From Phycisphaerae bacterium (GTDB taxonomy: Bacteria > Planctomycetota > Phycisphaerae > UBA1845 > PWPN01): a DNA stretch of 53,427 nt. The stretch lies in the NCBI GenBank assembly GCA_018003015.1, contig JAGNEZ010000046.1:1-53427 (forward strand), given 5' to 3'. The notes below the pieces were generated by a model. The model saw only the letters and a list, made by a program, of their open reading frames with translations, made no database searches and had not been told where the DNA came from. Shown piece after piece: positions 17,267-26,423 of the stretch. Every line of letters begins with the position of its first letter. Position 1 is the stretch's first letter. The position numbers and the translations under genes were made by a program.

Positions 17267-17563
17267 TTAACCGATTATCGCCAGGATATCGCTCTCGTCG
17301 AGGATCAGGAGCTCCTCGCCTTCGACCTTGATTTCCGTGCCTGCGTAACTGGAGAAGAGCACCTCATCGCCCTTGGCGACCTGGAGCTTGCTTCGCTGCC
17401 CGTTGTCCAGGAGTTTCCCGTCGCCGGTCGCCTGGACGATTCCGCGCCGGGGCTTCTCTTTCGCGGTGTCGGGCAGGACGATCCCGCCAGCGGTCTTCGA
17501 TTCCGCTTCCACGCGTTTGACCACGACCTTGTCACCCAGCGGACGGATTTTGATCTTTGCCAT
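17267..17563 (-). CDS. groES: co-chaperonin GroES (Hsp10)
   Basis: A 98-aa protein beginning [20 protein letters not shown], with the mobile loop [18 protein letters not shown] (about residues 20-37) that docks on GroEL, and ending [14 protein letters not shown]. Two adjacent ATGs are possible; 17563 is preferred because AAAGGAG then lies 7 nt upstream, whereas 17566 would be only 4 nt away. It forms the heptameric lid of the GroEL cage and is cotranscribed with groEL, 37 bp downstream. The upstream regulatory region (17564-17961) is shared with the divergent RND pump gene. Confidence 0.97.
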   Translation of the reverse strand: MAKIKIRPLGDKVVVKRVEAESKTAGGIVLPDTAKEKPRRGIVQATGDGKLLDNGQRSKLQVAKGDEVLFSSYAGTEIKVEGEELLILDESDILAIIG

Positions 17564-17961
17564 CATCCAACTCCTTTCTCATGCGATCCGAGTGGCATTC
17601 TACGCACATCATGCCCCATCGCGACGGGCAGTCGGCCACTGGCGGGCGCGGACTTACCGGCGGGAGGGAACCCAACGTCGAGAGAAGAGCAAGCCCAATG
17701 CCAGCACCCTGCAGGGGGCCTGTTTGCCCCAGTCAGCATCTGCTTAAGATCATTATTTACATGATTTTACATCATTAGAGGCGTGGGCGCAGATTGGCGT
17801 CCGGGCTTCTGCCATATTCGGACGCCCCGGGGGATCGGCTGTCAGAATGGCATGCCTCGCCGACGGTCGTCTGGCCCGCGGGTGGGCCGCATTGGGCGCC
17901 GGGACGAGCGGCGAATCTGGCTTTCCCTGCGAGCGCCGGACCGGATATAGTGCGCGTCTCC
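17564..17961. promoter_or_regulatory. divergent groES / RND-pump intergenic region with an AT-rich tandem repeat
   Basis: A 398-nt gap with no credible gene. An AT-rich island at 17744-17776 contains the tandem direct repeats TTTACATGAT (17756-17765) and TTTACATCAT (17766-17775). The centre also forms the inverted repeat ATGAT-TTTAC-ATCAT. This is unlike the surrounding GC-rich DNA and is a plausible regulator-binding site. A TATAGT box at 17946-17951 lies 10 nt before the RND start. No CIRCE sequence (TTAGCACTC and its inverse) was found. Confidence 0.4.
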
Positions 17962-20900
17962 ATGTGGCTTGTTGAACTCGCACTCAGGCGGACCTACACC
18001 TTCATTGTCATGGCGATGCTCATCGCCATTCTTGGCGGGGTCACCCTTGTCCGCATGGCCACGGATATCTTCCCGGAGATCGACATCCCGGTCGTGGCAG
18101 TGATGTGGTCCTTCTCCGGGATGCCGCCGGAGGAAATGGAACAGCGAATCGCCTCTGGTTACGAACGGGCGATGACCACGACGGTTAACGACATCGAGCA
18201 CATCGAAAGCCAGTCGCTCCGCGGCGTGTGTGTCGTCAAGGTGTTCTTCCACCCCGGAGCCAAGATCGAGGCGGCTACCGCCCAGATAACGGCCATCTCG
18301 CAGAGCATCCTGAGAGCGTTTCCACCGGGCATCACACCGCCCCTCATCATCCGCTATAACGCCTCGAATGTCCCCGTGCTTCAGGCGGCCCTGGGGAGCA
18401 ACACCCTGACCGAACAGCAGCTTTTTGACCTCGGCCAGAATTTCATCCGTACCGGCCTGGCGACGGTGCAAGGCGCCCAGATCACCTTGCCGTATGGCGG
18501 GAAGTTTCGCCAGATCATGGTCGATCTGGATCTAGATAAGCTGCACGCATGGGGGCTGTCGCCGGACGACATTTCCGCTGCCGTGAACGCCCAGAACCTG
18601 ATCATTCCGGCGGGAACCGCCAAGGTTGGCTCGCAGGAATACAACGTCCGGCTGAACAGCAGTCCGCCGACGGTCGAGGAGTTCAATGACCTGCCGATCA
18701 AGACGGTGAACGGTGTGACCCTCTACATGCGCGACGTGGCTTATGTTCGCGACGGTTTCACGCCGCAGACGAATGTCGTACATGTGGACGGCAAGCGGGC
18801 CGCTGTCTTGCCGATCCTAAAAGCCGGCGGGGCTTCCACGCTCGACATCGTGGACCGGGTACGGAAGGCGTTGCCGGGAGTACTGGCCACTTTGCCGCGA
18901 GAACTCAAGGTAACGCTGCTGTTCGATCAGTCGGTTTTCGTCCGGGCGGCCATCAACGGTGTCGTCAAGGAGGCTGTCATCGCCGCGGGACTCACCGGCC
19001 TAATGATCATGCTGTTTCTGGGAAGCTGGCGCAGTACGATCATCGTGATCATCTCGATCCCGCTTTCCATTCTCACGTCGATTTCCATCCTGCACGCGCT
19101 TGGTCAGACGCTCAATGTCATGACTCTCGGTGGGATGGCGCTGGCGGTGGGCATCCTCGTCGATGACGCCACGGTCGCGGTGGAGAACATCCACAGGAAC
19201 CTCGGCCAATGCAAGACACTCGTTCGGGCGATTCTCGACGGCTCGCAGCAGATCGCCGTGCCGGCCTTCGTTTCCACGCTGTGCATCTGCATCGTCTTCA
19301 CTCCCATTGCCTTCATCAGCGGAGCCGCCAAGTACTTGTTCACCCCCATGGCGATGGCCGTCGTGTTCGCGATGCTGGCGTCCTACCTCCTGTCGCGCAC
19401 TCTGGTGCCGACGATGGCCTACTATCTTCTTCGTGACGAGTTCCAGGGAGGAGTGAAGCAGGTTCTCGGTGGTGCGGCCGTTGCCGGGGGTCGCGGCATT
19501 CGCGGCGGTTTCCACGGCGTTTTCGAGAGGCAGTTCGAGAAACTGCGACGGTTCTACGGCGGGCTGTTGGCTGGGTGTCTGGAACACCGATTGACTGTTC
19601 TCATGGTCGCGATCCTGCTTGTCGCCGCGTCTACCGGTTTGGCCATGTTGATCGGGCGGGATTTCTTCCCCTCGGTCGATGCCGGCCAGATCCGGCTGCA
19701 CGTGCGATGCCCGCCGGGTACGCGGATCGAAGAGACCGAACGCCACTTCGCGAAGGTGAGCGAGGTGATTCGCGAGATCATCCCGCCGGAAGAGACCGCG
19801 ATGGTCCTCGACAACATCGGGACGCCGGTCAGCTCGCTCAATCTGGCATTGAGCGACGGCACGCTGATTTCGACGGCGGAGGGAGAGGTGCTGATCGCCC
19901 TCAAGCCGGAGCGGCGCTGCACCACGCCCGAGTACGTCAAGCGCCTCAGGCGGGAATTGGCAGCCCGATTTCCCGATCTCATCTTCTTCTTTCAGGCTGC
20001 GGACATCGCTACGCAGGTCCTCAATTTCGGCATTAGCGCGCCGATCGACATCCAGATCGTCGGGCCGAGGGCAAATCAACCCGAGAACCTCCGCATCGCT
20101 CAGGCCATCAGCCGGGAAGTCGCGGCCATTCCCGGTGCGGTCGACGTGCACCTTCACCAGGTCGTGAATGTGCCGGAACTTCGTGTGAACGTTGACCGCA
20201 CACTGGCCGCTCAGCTCGGACTGAGCCAGCGTGATGTGGCCAATGACATGCTGATGTCGCTCAGCGGCAGCGGTCAGACGGCGCCCAATTTCTGGCTTGA
20301 CCCGATACGCGGCGTGCAGTACTCCATCATCGTCCAGACGCCTCAGTACAAAATCAACTCGATCAGCGCTCTCGAGAATACGCCTATCACGGCGACGGGG
20401 CTGAACGAGCCGCGGCTACTGAGTGACGTGGCACAGGTATCGCATTCCACCGGGTTGGCCAACATAACCCACCACAACGTCGCTCGAACGCTCGACGTGT
20501 TGGTCGGCGTTCAGGATACTGACTTGGGCTCGGTCTCCCGGGCGGTCGACGAGATTCTCGACCGTTACCGACCCCAGTTGCCCCGCGGCTCCACCGTGGT
20601 GGTTCGCGGCCAGGTGGAGAGCATGAATAACTCATTCAGTGGTCTCACTTACGGTTTGGTGTTCGCCGTTCTGCTGGTCTACCTACTCATGGTGGTGAAC
20701 TTCCAGTCGTGGGTCGATCCGCTCATCATCCTGATGGCTCTGCCCGGCGCCTTGTCGGGCATTGTCTGGATGCTGTTCGCCACGGGAACGACCCTCAACG
20801 TACCTTCGCTCATGGGGGCGATCATGAGTATCGGCGTGGCCACGGCGAACAGCATTCTGGTTATCACGTTCGCCAACGACCAGCGCCGACTAGGGATGGA

Positions 20901-21165
20901 CGCCCCGCAGGCCGCACTGGCGGCCGGCATGAGCCGCCTTCGACCGGTACTCATGACCGCTCTGGCGATGATCATGGGAATGCTGCCCATGTCGCTCGGC
21001 TTGAGCGAGGGTGGCGAGCAGAATGCACCGCTGGGTCGAGCGGTGGTTGGCGGGCTGGCCGTGGCGACGTTCGCGACACTCTTCTTTGTACCGGTGGTGT
21101 ATAGTGTATTGCGTCGGCGGCCGCCCAAGCCCCACGTCGCCGAACTGGATCGGGAGCGGCCATGA
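17962..21165 (+). CDS. RND-family efflux transporter, HAE1/AcrB-like inner-membrane subunit
   Basis: A 1067-aa protein of normal RND length. First membrane helix at residues about 13-33, then the large periplasmic loop starting DIFPEIDIPVVAV. The second bundle holds GGMALAVGILVDDATVAVEN, with the DD pair (about 397-398) equivalent to the AcrB proton-relay aspartates. The second periplasmic loop starts after LIGRDFFPSVDAGQIRLHV. The C-terminal bundle contains SIGVATANSILVITFAND. It exports drugs or lipophilic compounds by proton antiport. ATG 17962 is chosen because the helix begins right after it; there is no clear Shine-Dalgarno, and a TATAGT lies 10 nt upstream. It overlaps the adaptor gene by ATGA. 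No outer-membrane channel gene is adjacent. Confidence 0.93.
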   Translation: MWLVELALRRTYTFIVMAMLIAILGGVTLVRMATDIFPEIDIPVVAVMWSFSGMPPEEMEQRIASGYERAMTTTVNDIEHIESQSLRGVCVVKVFFHPGAKIEAATAQITAISQSILRAFPPGITPPLIIRYNASNVPVLQAALGSNTLTEQQLFDLGQNFIRTGLATVQGAQITLPYGGKFRQIMVDLDLDKLHAWGLSPDDISAAVNAQNLIIPAGTAKVGSQEYNVRLNSSPPTVEEFNDLPIKTVNGVTLYMRDVAYVRDGFTPQTNVVHVDGKRAAVLPILKAGGASTLDIVDRVRKALPGVLATLPRELKVTLLFDQSVFVRAAINGVVKEAVIAAGLTGLMIMLFLGSWRSTIIVIISIPLSILTSISILHALGQTLNVMTLGGMALAVGILVDDATVAVENIHRNLGQCKTLVRAILDGSQQIAVPAFVSTLCICIVFTPIAFISGAAKYLFTPMAMAVVFAMLASYLLSRTLVPTMAYYLLRDEFQGGVKQVLGGAAVAGGRGIRGGFHGVFERQFEKLRRFYGGLLAGCLEHRLTVLMVAILLVAASTGLAMLIGRDFFPSVDAGQIRLHVRCPPGTRIEETERHFAKVSEVIREIIPPEETAMVLDNIGTPVSSLNLALSDGTLISTAEGEVLIALKPERRCTTPEYVKRLRRELAARFPDLIFFFQAADIATQVLNFGISAPIDIQIVGPRANQPENLRIAQAISREVAAIPGAVDVHLHQVVNVPELRVNVDRTLAAQLGLSQRDVANDMLMSLSGSGQTAPNFWLDPIRGVQYSIIVQTPQYKINSISALENTPITATGLNEPRLLSDVAQVSHSTGLANITHHNVARTLDVLVGVQDTDLGSVSRAVDEILDRYRPQLPRGSTVVVRGQVESMNNSFSGLTYGLVFAVLLVYLLMVVNFQSWVDPLIILMALPGALSGIVWMLFATGTTLNVPSLMGAIMSIGVATANSILVITFANDQRRLGMDAPQAALAAGMSRLRPVLMTALAMIMGMLPMSLGLSEGGEQNAPLGRAVVGGLAVATFATLFFVPVVYSVLRRRPPKPHVAELDRERP

Positions 21166-22460
21166 CTGAGTCAGAGCCCAATCAGAATCCGCGCTCGGCC
21201 GGGCCTGTGGCGGGGTCACCAGATCGTCCTTGTTCGGTGAGCAACGGCGTCGAGGATCTCGTGAACACTGTCCCGCTCTCGAAACCAGGGCCATTGCTTG
21301 TGGCGGTGCTGTTCCTGGCTGGTGCAGGTGTGCTCGTGGCGCTTTTTCTGACCGGATGGCTGCCACGCGTGCATCGCGAGGCGGGCCTTCGCGCCGAGGC
21401 GGATCGCGTCAGACAGGCGTTGCCCGTGGTCAATGTGGCTAAGCCCAAGGTCGGGCCTTCGGTGACTCAACTCGTCTTGCCGGGCAATGTGCAGGCCATG
21501 CGGGAGACGACCGTCTGCGCCAGGGCCGACGGCTACCTCAAACGCTGGTTTTTCGATATCGGTGACGACGTCAAGGAAGGGCAGTTGATCGCTGAGATCG
21601 ATACCCCTGAGATCGACCAGGAGCTGGGTCAGGCTCGGGCCGCCCAAGCGCAGGCCCAGGCCCGGCTGGCCACGAGTGAGTCCGCGGCCAATCTCGCAAA
21701 GACCACGCTGGAGCGGTATAAAAGTCTGTCAGACGGCAAGGCGATCAGCGTGCAGGATCTGGCTGAACGACAGGCGGCGTACGACACCGCCCTGTCGACC
21801 GTGAGGGCGAGCAAGGCGGATGTCGACGCGGCCGAGGCAAATGTGCGCCGGCTCTCTCAGCTGAAGTCGTTCTCCCGGATCCTGGCTCCATTTGACGGCA
21901 CCGTCACGGCTCGGTATGTCGATATCGGCGATCTGATCACGACGGGCGGCGGTAACAGCCCGGCACTTTTCAAGATCGTGCAAGCCCAAGTCGTTCGGGT
22001 GTTTGTTGAGGTGCCCCAGTCCTCCGCTTCTTCGATCAGACCTGGACAGAGGGCGGAACTCACGCTTTCCGGGCAAGGAGACCGCAAGCTGGTTGGCGAG
22101 GTGTCACGCACTGCTCGGGCCATCGAGCCGGAATCGAGGACCATGCGGACCGAAGTCCTGATCACCAATAAGCACGGCTTGCTGTTGCCCGGTATGTACG
22201 TCAAAGTCACGTTCTCCATCACCACCGAGACGCCGCCGCTGCTTCTACCGGTCAGCGCATTAGTGATTGATGCCGCCGGAACACGGGTGGTGGTCGTGGC
22301 TCCGAACGGCCGGCTCCAGTACAAGAAGATTCGACTTGCTGGTGACTATGGAATGGAAATCGGCGTGGCCTCGGGACTGTCTCCGGAAGACGACGTTGTG
22401 TTGAATCCGGATGCCCGTCTCACGGAAGGAATGCAGGTGGCCACGACCGCCCCGGCCTGA
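21162..22460 (+). CDS. RND efflux periplasmic adaptor (membrane fusion protein)
   Basis: A 432-aa adaptor. A single N-terminal membrane helix (about residues 43-65, LLVAVLFLAGAGVLVALFL) anchors it. The lipoyl half-motif GNVQAMRETTVCARADGYL (about 108-126) and its partner ILAPFDGTVTARYVDIGDLI (about 242-261) flank a coiled-coil hairpin rich in Ala/Gln (AQAQAQARLATSESAANLAK). A beta-barrel domain follows, with VFVEVPQSSASSIRPGQRAE. It links the RND pump to an outer-membrane channel. The ATGA overlap with the pump gene shows translational coupling. The gene order pump-then-adaptor is the reverse of the common AcrAB order. Confidence 0.92.
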   Translation: MTESEPNQNPRSAGPVAGSPDRPCSVSNGVEDLVNTVPLSKPGPLLVAVLFLAGAGVLVALFLTGWLPRVHREAGLRAEADRVRQALPVVNVAKPKVGPSVTQLVLPGNVQAMRETTVCARADGYLKRWFFDIGDDVKEGQLIAEIDTPEIDQELGQARAAQAQAQARLATSESAANLAKTTLERYKSLSDGKAISVQDLAERQAAYDTALSTVRASKADVDAAEANVRRLSQLKSFSRILAPFDGTVTARYVDIGDLITTGGGNSPALFKIVQAQVVRVFVEVPQSSASSIRPGQRAELTLSGQGDRKLVGEVSRTARAIEPESRTMRTEVLITNKHGLLLPGMYVKVTFSITTETPPLLLPVSALVIDAAGTRVVVVAPNGRLQYKKIRLAGDYGMEIGVASGLSPEDDVVLNPDARLTEGMQVATTAPA

Positions 22461-22573
22461 GATTGAGCAATGTGCGGCGTGCGGGGCACCTTCTGTCGGG
22501 CAGGGTCAATCGAATCGATCACGGATTCGCAGGCCTAAGTTCACCTACACGAGTCTCCATTTCGGTTTTCGTT

Positions 22574-23350
22574 CTATGCCTGTTCCCTCGACGGCACGTC
22601 GGTTTTCACGCCGCCGAATCGCCGATCGCGGGCGGCATAGGCTCGGATGGCGTCGTTGAGTTCATCCTTGCCGAAATCCGGCCAGAGTACGTCGGTGACG
22701 TACAGTTCCGCGTAGCTGATCTGCCAGAGCAGAAAATTGCTGATGCGCATCTCGCCGGCCGTGCGGACGAGCAGATCGGGGTCGGGAACGCCGGCGGTGT
22801 AAAGGTGGGAGCTGATGCAGGCCTCATCGATTTCGGCCGGATCGAGCCGCCCGGCCTGCGCGTCGGCGACGATGGCCCGGACGGCGTCCACGATTTCGTC
22901 TCGGGAGCCGTAGTTGATTGCCAGGCAGAGCTTGAGGCCCCGGTTGTTGCGGCTCATGGTCTGGGTGACGTCCAGTTCGCGAAGGACGGCCTCGGGAAGC
23001 CGGTCTCGGCGGCCGATCTGGATCAGTCGGACGTCGTGGTCCATGATTTCCTCTCGTTCCTTAATGAGGTACTCGACGTAGAGGTTCATGAGCGCGTCGA
23101 CTTCACGGCGTGGACGTTTCCAGTTTTCGGCGCTAAAGCTGTACAGGGTAAGTGCATCGAGTTTGAGGCGGGCGCAATGGGTGATGATCTCGCGGACGTG
23201 AGCCGCCCCCTCGATATGTCCATGGATGCGGGGCCGGTTGCGGAGGTTGGCCCACCGGCCGTTGCCATCCATGATGATGGCGATGTGCCGAGGCAGCTGG
23301 TCCGGTCGCAGCCCGAGTTCGTCCTGGGGGTCGATGGGCGGTTCGCGCAT
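22574..23350 (-). CDS. uppS: isoprenyl (undecaprenyl) diphosphate synthase
   Basis: A 258-aa cis-prenyltransferase. The catalytic P-loop-like segment is HIAIIMDGNGRWANLR (Asp in MDGNGRWA binds Mg/diphosphate). Other conserved blocks are LTLYSFSAENWKRP and the C-terminal RTAGEMRISNFLLWQISYAE. It condenses isopentenyl diphosphate onto farnesyl diphosphate to make the C55 lipid carrier for cell-wall and glycan assembly. Either ATG 23356 or 23350 could be the start; both lie within 8 nt of the purA stop. No good Shine-Dalgarno is present, so translation probably depends on read-on from purA. The longer reading to 23476 would sit inside purA. Confidence 0.93.
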   Translation of the reverse strand: MREPPIDPQDELGLRPDQLPRHIAIIMDGNGRWANLRNRPRIHGHIEGAAHVREIITHCARLKLDALTLYSFSAENWKRPRREVDALMNLYVEYLIKEREEIMDHDVRLIQIGRRDRLPEAVLRELDVTQTMSRNNRGLKLCLAINYGSRDEIVDAVRAIVADAQAGRLDPAEIDEACISSHLYTAGVPDPDLLVRTAGEMRISNFLLWQISYAELYVTDVLWPDFGKDELNDAIRAYAARDRRFGGVKTDVPSREQA

Positions 23351-23357
23351 GATCATA

Positions 23358-24659
23358 TTATATCGACCGGATGAGGGTTTGGGTTCGATCCGGTCCGACA
23401 CTGAGGATGGCGATTCGCACCCCGACGAGGGACTCGATGCGATCGACGTAGTTGCGTGCTTCTCGCGGTAAGTCATCGAAAGAGCGGACGTTGCGCAGAT
23501 CGCCTTTCCAGCCGGGCATGTACTCCAGCACCGGCTGGGCTTGTTCCATGGTGGGGCAATCGGAGACGAAGCCGGGCAGAGGGCCGTCCGGGGTGCGGTA
23601 GCTGGTGCAGATACCGACGCGATCCAGGCCGCTCAGCGTATCCAGGTGCATGACCGCCAGGTGGGTGATTCCACTCAGTCGGGTGCTGTACTGGGCGGCC
23701 GCGGCGTCGAACCAGCCGCATCGTCTTGGTCGGCCGGTGGTTGTGCCGTATTCGTGCCCACGTTCGCGGATGTACTGGCCGATCTCGTTGTCGAGTTCGG
23801 ACGGGAATGGTCCGGCCCCGACGCGGGTGGTGTAGGCCTTGGTGACGCCGATGCAGCTCGTGAGCGTGCTGGCGGGCACACCGGCCCCGGCCGGTACGCC
23901 CAGGGCACTCGTGGTGCTGCTGGTGACGAAGGGAAACGTACCGTGGTCGATATCGAGCAGGGCTCCGTTGGCTCCTTCGAAGAGCAGTTGCCTGCCGGCC
24001 TGGATGGCTTCGAAGAAGAACCGGGTCGTGTCGCAGACGTTGCCGCGAACGCGGTCCGCGCAGGCCAGGTACTGGTCGGCGATGTCCGTGGCATTGAGCG
24101 GCTCACGGTCGTTGTACAAGGCGGCGAAGGTTTTGTTCTTGAGGTCGACGATGCGCCGGAGTTGTTCACGGAACTTGTCCGGGTGGAGCAGGTCGCCGAC
24201 GCGGATAGCCGTCGCGCGGAGCATCTTGTCGGCGTAGCAGGGTCCGATTCCGCGGGCAGTGGTGCCGATCTTGCTGCTGCCGAGAGCGGCCTCGGAGAGC
24301 AGATCCTGTTTCTTGTGATAGGGCATGACGAGGTGAGACCGGTCGCTGATTCTGAGGTTCGGCCCGACGGTGATGCCGCGCTCGGCCAGGGCAGAGACCT
24401 CCTCGAGCATCCGCTGGAGATCGAGGGCGACGCCCGGCCCGATGGCGGCCGTCTTGCCGGGGCTCAGCACGCCGACGGGCAGCAGGTGGAGGGCGAACTT
24501 CTGCCCGTTGACGTGCACGGTGTGGCCGGCGTTTCCTCCGCCGTTGTAGCGGACCACGATATCGAACTGCTCGGTGAGCAGGTCGACGATTTTGCCCTTG
24601 CCCTCGTCGCCCCAGTGCAGACCGACGACGCACGTATGTCCGAGTTTGCCCAAGTTCAT
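23358..24659 (-). CDS. purA: adenylosuccinate synthetase
   Basis: A 433-aa protein of the expected length. The GTP-binding P-loop appears as HWGDEGKGKIVDLL (residues about 15-28), followed by GGGNAGHTVHV with the catalytic His. GTTARGIGPCYADK, the IMP-binding loop, and EGANGALLDIDHGTFPFVTSS are intact, as is TTTGRPRRCGWFDA near the C terminus. It converts IMP and aspartate to adenylosuccinate in AMP synthesis, using GTP. It is followed on the same strand by uppS within 8 nt, an unusual purine/cell-wall pairing that suggests a shared transcript. The GLHWGDEG variant replaces the more common GAQWGDEG. Confidence 0.97.
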   Translation of the reverse strand: MNLGKLGHTCVVGLHWGDEGKGKIVDLLTEQFDIVVRYNGGGNAGHTVHVNGQKFALHLLPVGVLSPGKTAAIGPGVALDLQRMLEEVSALAERGITVGPNLRISDRSHLVMPYHKKQDLLSEAALGSSKIGTTARGIGPCYADKMLRATAIRVGDLLHPDKFREQLRRIVDLKNKTFAALYNDREPLNATDIADQYLACADRVRGNVCDTTRFFFEAIQAGRQLLFEGANGALLDIDHGTFPFVTSSTTSALGVPAGAGVPASTLTSCIGVTKAYTTRVGAGPFPSELDNEIGQYIRERGHEYGTTTGRPRRCGWFDAAAAQYSTRLSGITHLAVMHLDTLSGLDRVGICTSYRTPDGPLPGFVSDCPTMEQAQPVLEYMPGWKGDLRNVRSFDDLPREARNYVDRIESLVGVRIAILSVGPDRTQTLIRSI

Positions 24660-25080
24660 GAGGCTGTGTCTCTCTGGGAAAGCCCGAGGTTTCAGCCGGC
24701 CGGGGGGAGCTCAACGGCTCTGCCGCCGCGGCTTCAGGCATCGTCCAGCAACGCGGTGACGTAGTGTATCCGGGGTGGGTGGTTGCGTCAACGTGGGGCG
24801 AAAGCCGCGGGCCGGAGAGCGGCGTATAGTGGGGGGCGGAAGGACGGGGAGCCGGTTACGATGTGCTCGTGAGCGGCAAGGCTTGGTCGTGAGTCGCCGG
24901 GGTGAACCGGTGGTTTGGACCGGTGGACAAACGCTTCGGCGTGACGGACAATGCAGTCCGATGCGGGCGCCTTGGAAGTTGTGAGGCCAAGCCAGGAGCT
25001 CAAGCAACGAGCACCAAGATGCCGGGAGTGGATCGGGCAGGTGGGTGCCGGCGTGTCGAGCGTTGCCCGTTCCGCTGGGC
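24660..25080. other. intergenic region, no gene recognised
   Basis: A 421-nt gap between the divergent purA and App1-like genes. The ORFs here lack convincing composition or signals. The only local structure noted is a pair of ACCGGTGG direct repeats at 24906-24913 and 24919-24926. Both flanking promoters should lie here, but I could not assign either with confidence. Confidence 0.5.
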
Positions 25081-26226
25081 ATGACCGTCAAAGGGGGTCT
25101 GTGGATGTGTGGCGTGGTTCTGCTGCCTCTTCTGCTGGCCGCCGCGGATGCGTCGAACATCAAATCGGATGAGCGGGTGTTGTTCTTTCCGACGCTCGGT
25201 CGGTTCCTTCCTGGCGAGGATGCCTGGGAGATTGAGATCCACGCGTGGGTGTTCGAGCCGGAGTCGGACTCGCTGAAGCGAGCGGCCGCATTGGGCGCCC
25301 TCCGGCGAATGCTCGGCCTGCCGGACGATGCGGCCGACACGGCGGTCTTCAAGGAGCGAGCGAGGGCTTTTCTGGTGGACAGCGAGGGGGGTAAGAGGCT
25401 GGTCGTCCGCCTGGCGGGTGCCACTTACAGGCTGCCTGATTCCGAGGCGAATGGTCATGTGGCGGCACGCATTCGGGTGCCCGCTTCCGCGATACGGCGG
25501 TCCGGAGGCACGGCGGCGTCGGGTGATTCGGGAATGACGATCGAGGCGGTGTTACCCGAGGGCGACGGGCGGCGGATGACCGGGTCGGTTCTGTTCCTGG
25601 ATGCGAGGGGTGTGTCGGTCATTTCCGACATCGATGACACGATCAAAGTGAGCCAGGTCACCGACAAGAAGGCCCTGCTGACCAACACCTTTATTCGCGA
25701 GTTCAAGGCGGTGCCGGGCATGGCCGCCGCTTACCGCGCTTTGGCTGACGGCGGAGCTTCGTTCCACTACGTTACCGCCAGCCCCTGGCAACTGTACGAG
25801 CCGCTTGCTGGGTTCATGTCGGTCAGCGGCTTTCCGGCCGGGACATTCCACATGAAGCTCTTCCGGATGAAGGACAGCAGCTTGCTGAACCTGTTCGCCA
25901 GCCCGGAGGAAAGCAAACCGGCGGCGATCGAGCCCATTCTCAGGGCCGGTCCGGACCGGCGGGTTATCCTGGTTGGCGACGCAGGCGAGAAAGATCCTGA
26001 GATCTATGGGGGGATCGCCCGGAGGTTTCCAGGCCAGATTGTCCATGTTTTCATTCGGAACTTCGCCGCGGGGGGCAACTCGAGTCGGCGGTTCGCGATG
26101 GCCTTTGCGGGTGTTCCGAAGGACCGGTGGACGGTGTTCTCCGATCCGCAGGTGGTTTTGGGGCTGATTCGGGAGAAGTGGCTAACGACTCGACCTTTGG
26201 CCACGCGTCCCGGTGGCGGCTTGTGA
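25081..26226 (+). CDS. secreted App1-like (DUF2183) phosphatase-domain protein
   Basis: A 381-aa exported protein with a signal peptide (hydrophobic GVVLLPLLLAAADA). The C-terminal half carries the HAD-type DxDxT motif in VISDIDDTIKVSQV (about residues 181-194), then FHYVTASPWQLYEPL and a late VILVGDAGEKDPEIYGG. These are the hallmark blocks of DUF2183, the catalytic domain of yeast phosphatidate phosphatase App1. It probably removes phosphate from a lipid or other ester outside the cytoplasm. The start is unclear: ATG 25081 gives a signal with a Lys in the n-region, while ATG 25105 has AAGGGGG 7 nt upstream but no basic n-region. The weak GAGG/CCTC hairpin near 26283 might terminate it. Confidence 0.82.
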   Translation: MTVKGGLWMCGVVLLPLLLAAADASNIKSDERVLFFPTLGRFLPGEDAWEIEIHAWVFEPESDSLKRAAALGALRRMLGLPDDAADTAVFKERARAFLVDSEGGKRLVVRLAGATYRLPDSEANGHVAARIRVPASAIRRSGGTAASGDSGMTIEAVLPEGDGRRMTGSVLFLDARGVSVISDIDDTIKVSQVTDKKALLTNTFIREFKAVPGMAAAYRALADGGASFHYVTASPWQLYEPLAGFMSVSGFPAGTFHMKLFRMKDSSLLNLFASPEESKPAAIEPILRAGPDRRVILVGDAGEKDPEIYGGIARRFPGQIVHVFIRNFAAGGNSSRRFAMAFAGVPKDRWTVFSDPQVVLGLIREKWLTTRPLATRPGGGL

Positions 26227-26348
26227 CCGGTCGTGAGGCGCCTGAGTCGGGTGGAACGCGGAGGGTGATGTCTCTGAGGAATGAGGAGCCGAACCTCCTT
26301 CTTTTTCGAAGGTTACCAAGCCGTTGAGAAAAGCGTTTGCTGAATCAC

Positions 26349-26364
26349 CCCCAAAATGTTGGGG
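26349..26364. repeat. imperfect palindrome, copy 1 (CCCCAAAATGTTGGGG)
   Basis: The 16-nt element has CCCCA/TGGGG arms. A near copy lacking one base occurs 200 bp downstream at 26549-26563. Both lie in the region upstream of the ribonucleotide reductase gene, suggesting a paired operator or regulatory hairpins. Confidence 0.45.
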
Positions 26365-26423
26365 TCGGACGGTTTTCCGTGCCGATATATTGGGTGTTTC
26401 TTCGACGTTGAATGGCCTGTGAG

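Noticed and set aside
17564-17961. CIRCE operator upstream of groES
   Set aside because: No TTAGCACTC or GAGTGCTAA half-site was found on either strand.
23375-23400. GGTTCGATCC resembling a tRNA T-arm
   Set aside because: It lies inside the purA coding region and has no matching acceptor or anticodon arms.
24711-25424. Minus-strand frame of 237 aa between purA and the App1-like gene
   Set aside because: It overlaps the App1-like coding region antisense and is Arg/Pro/Ser-rich in the way of GC-rich shadow frames.
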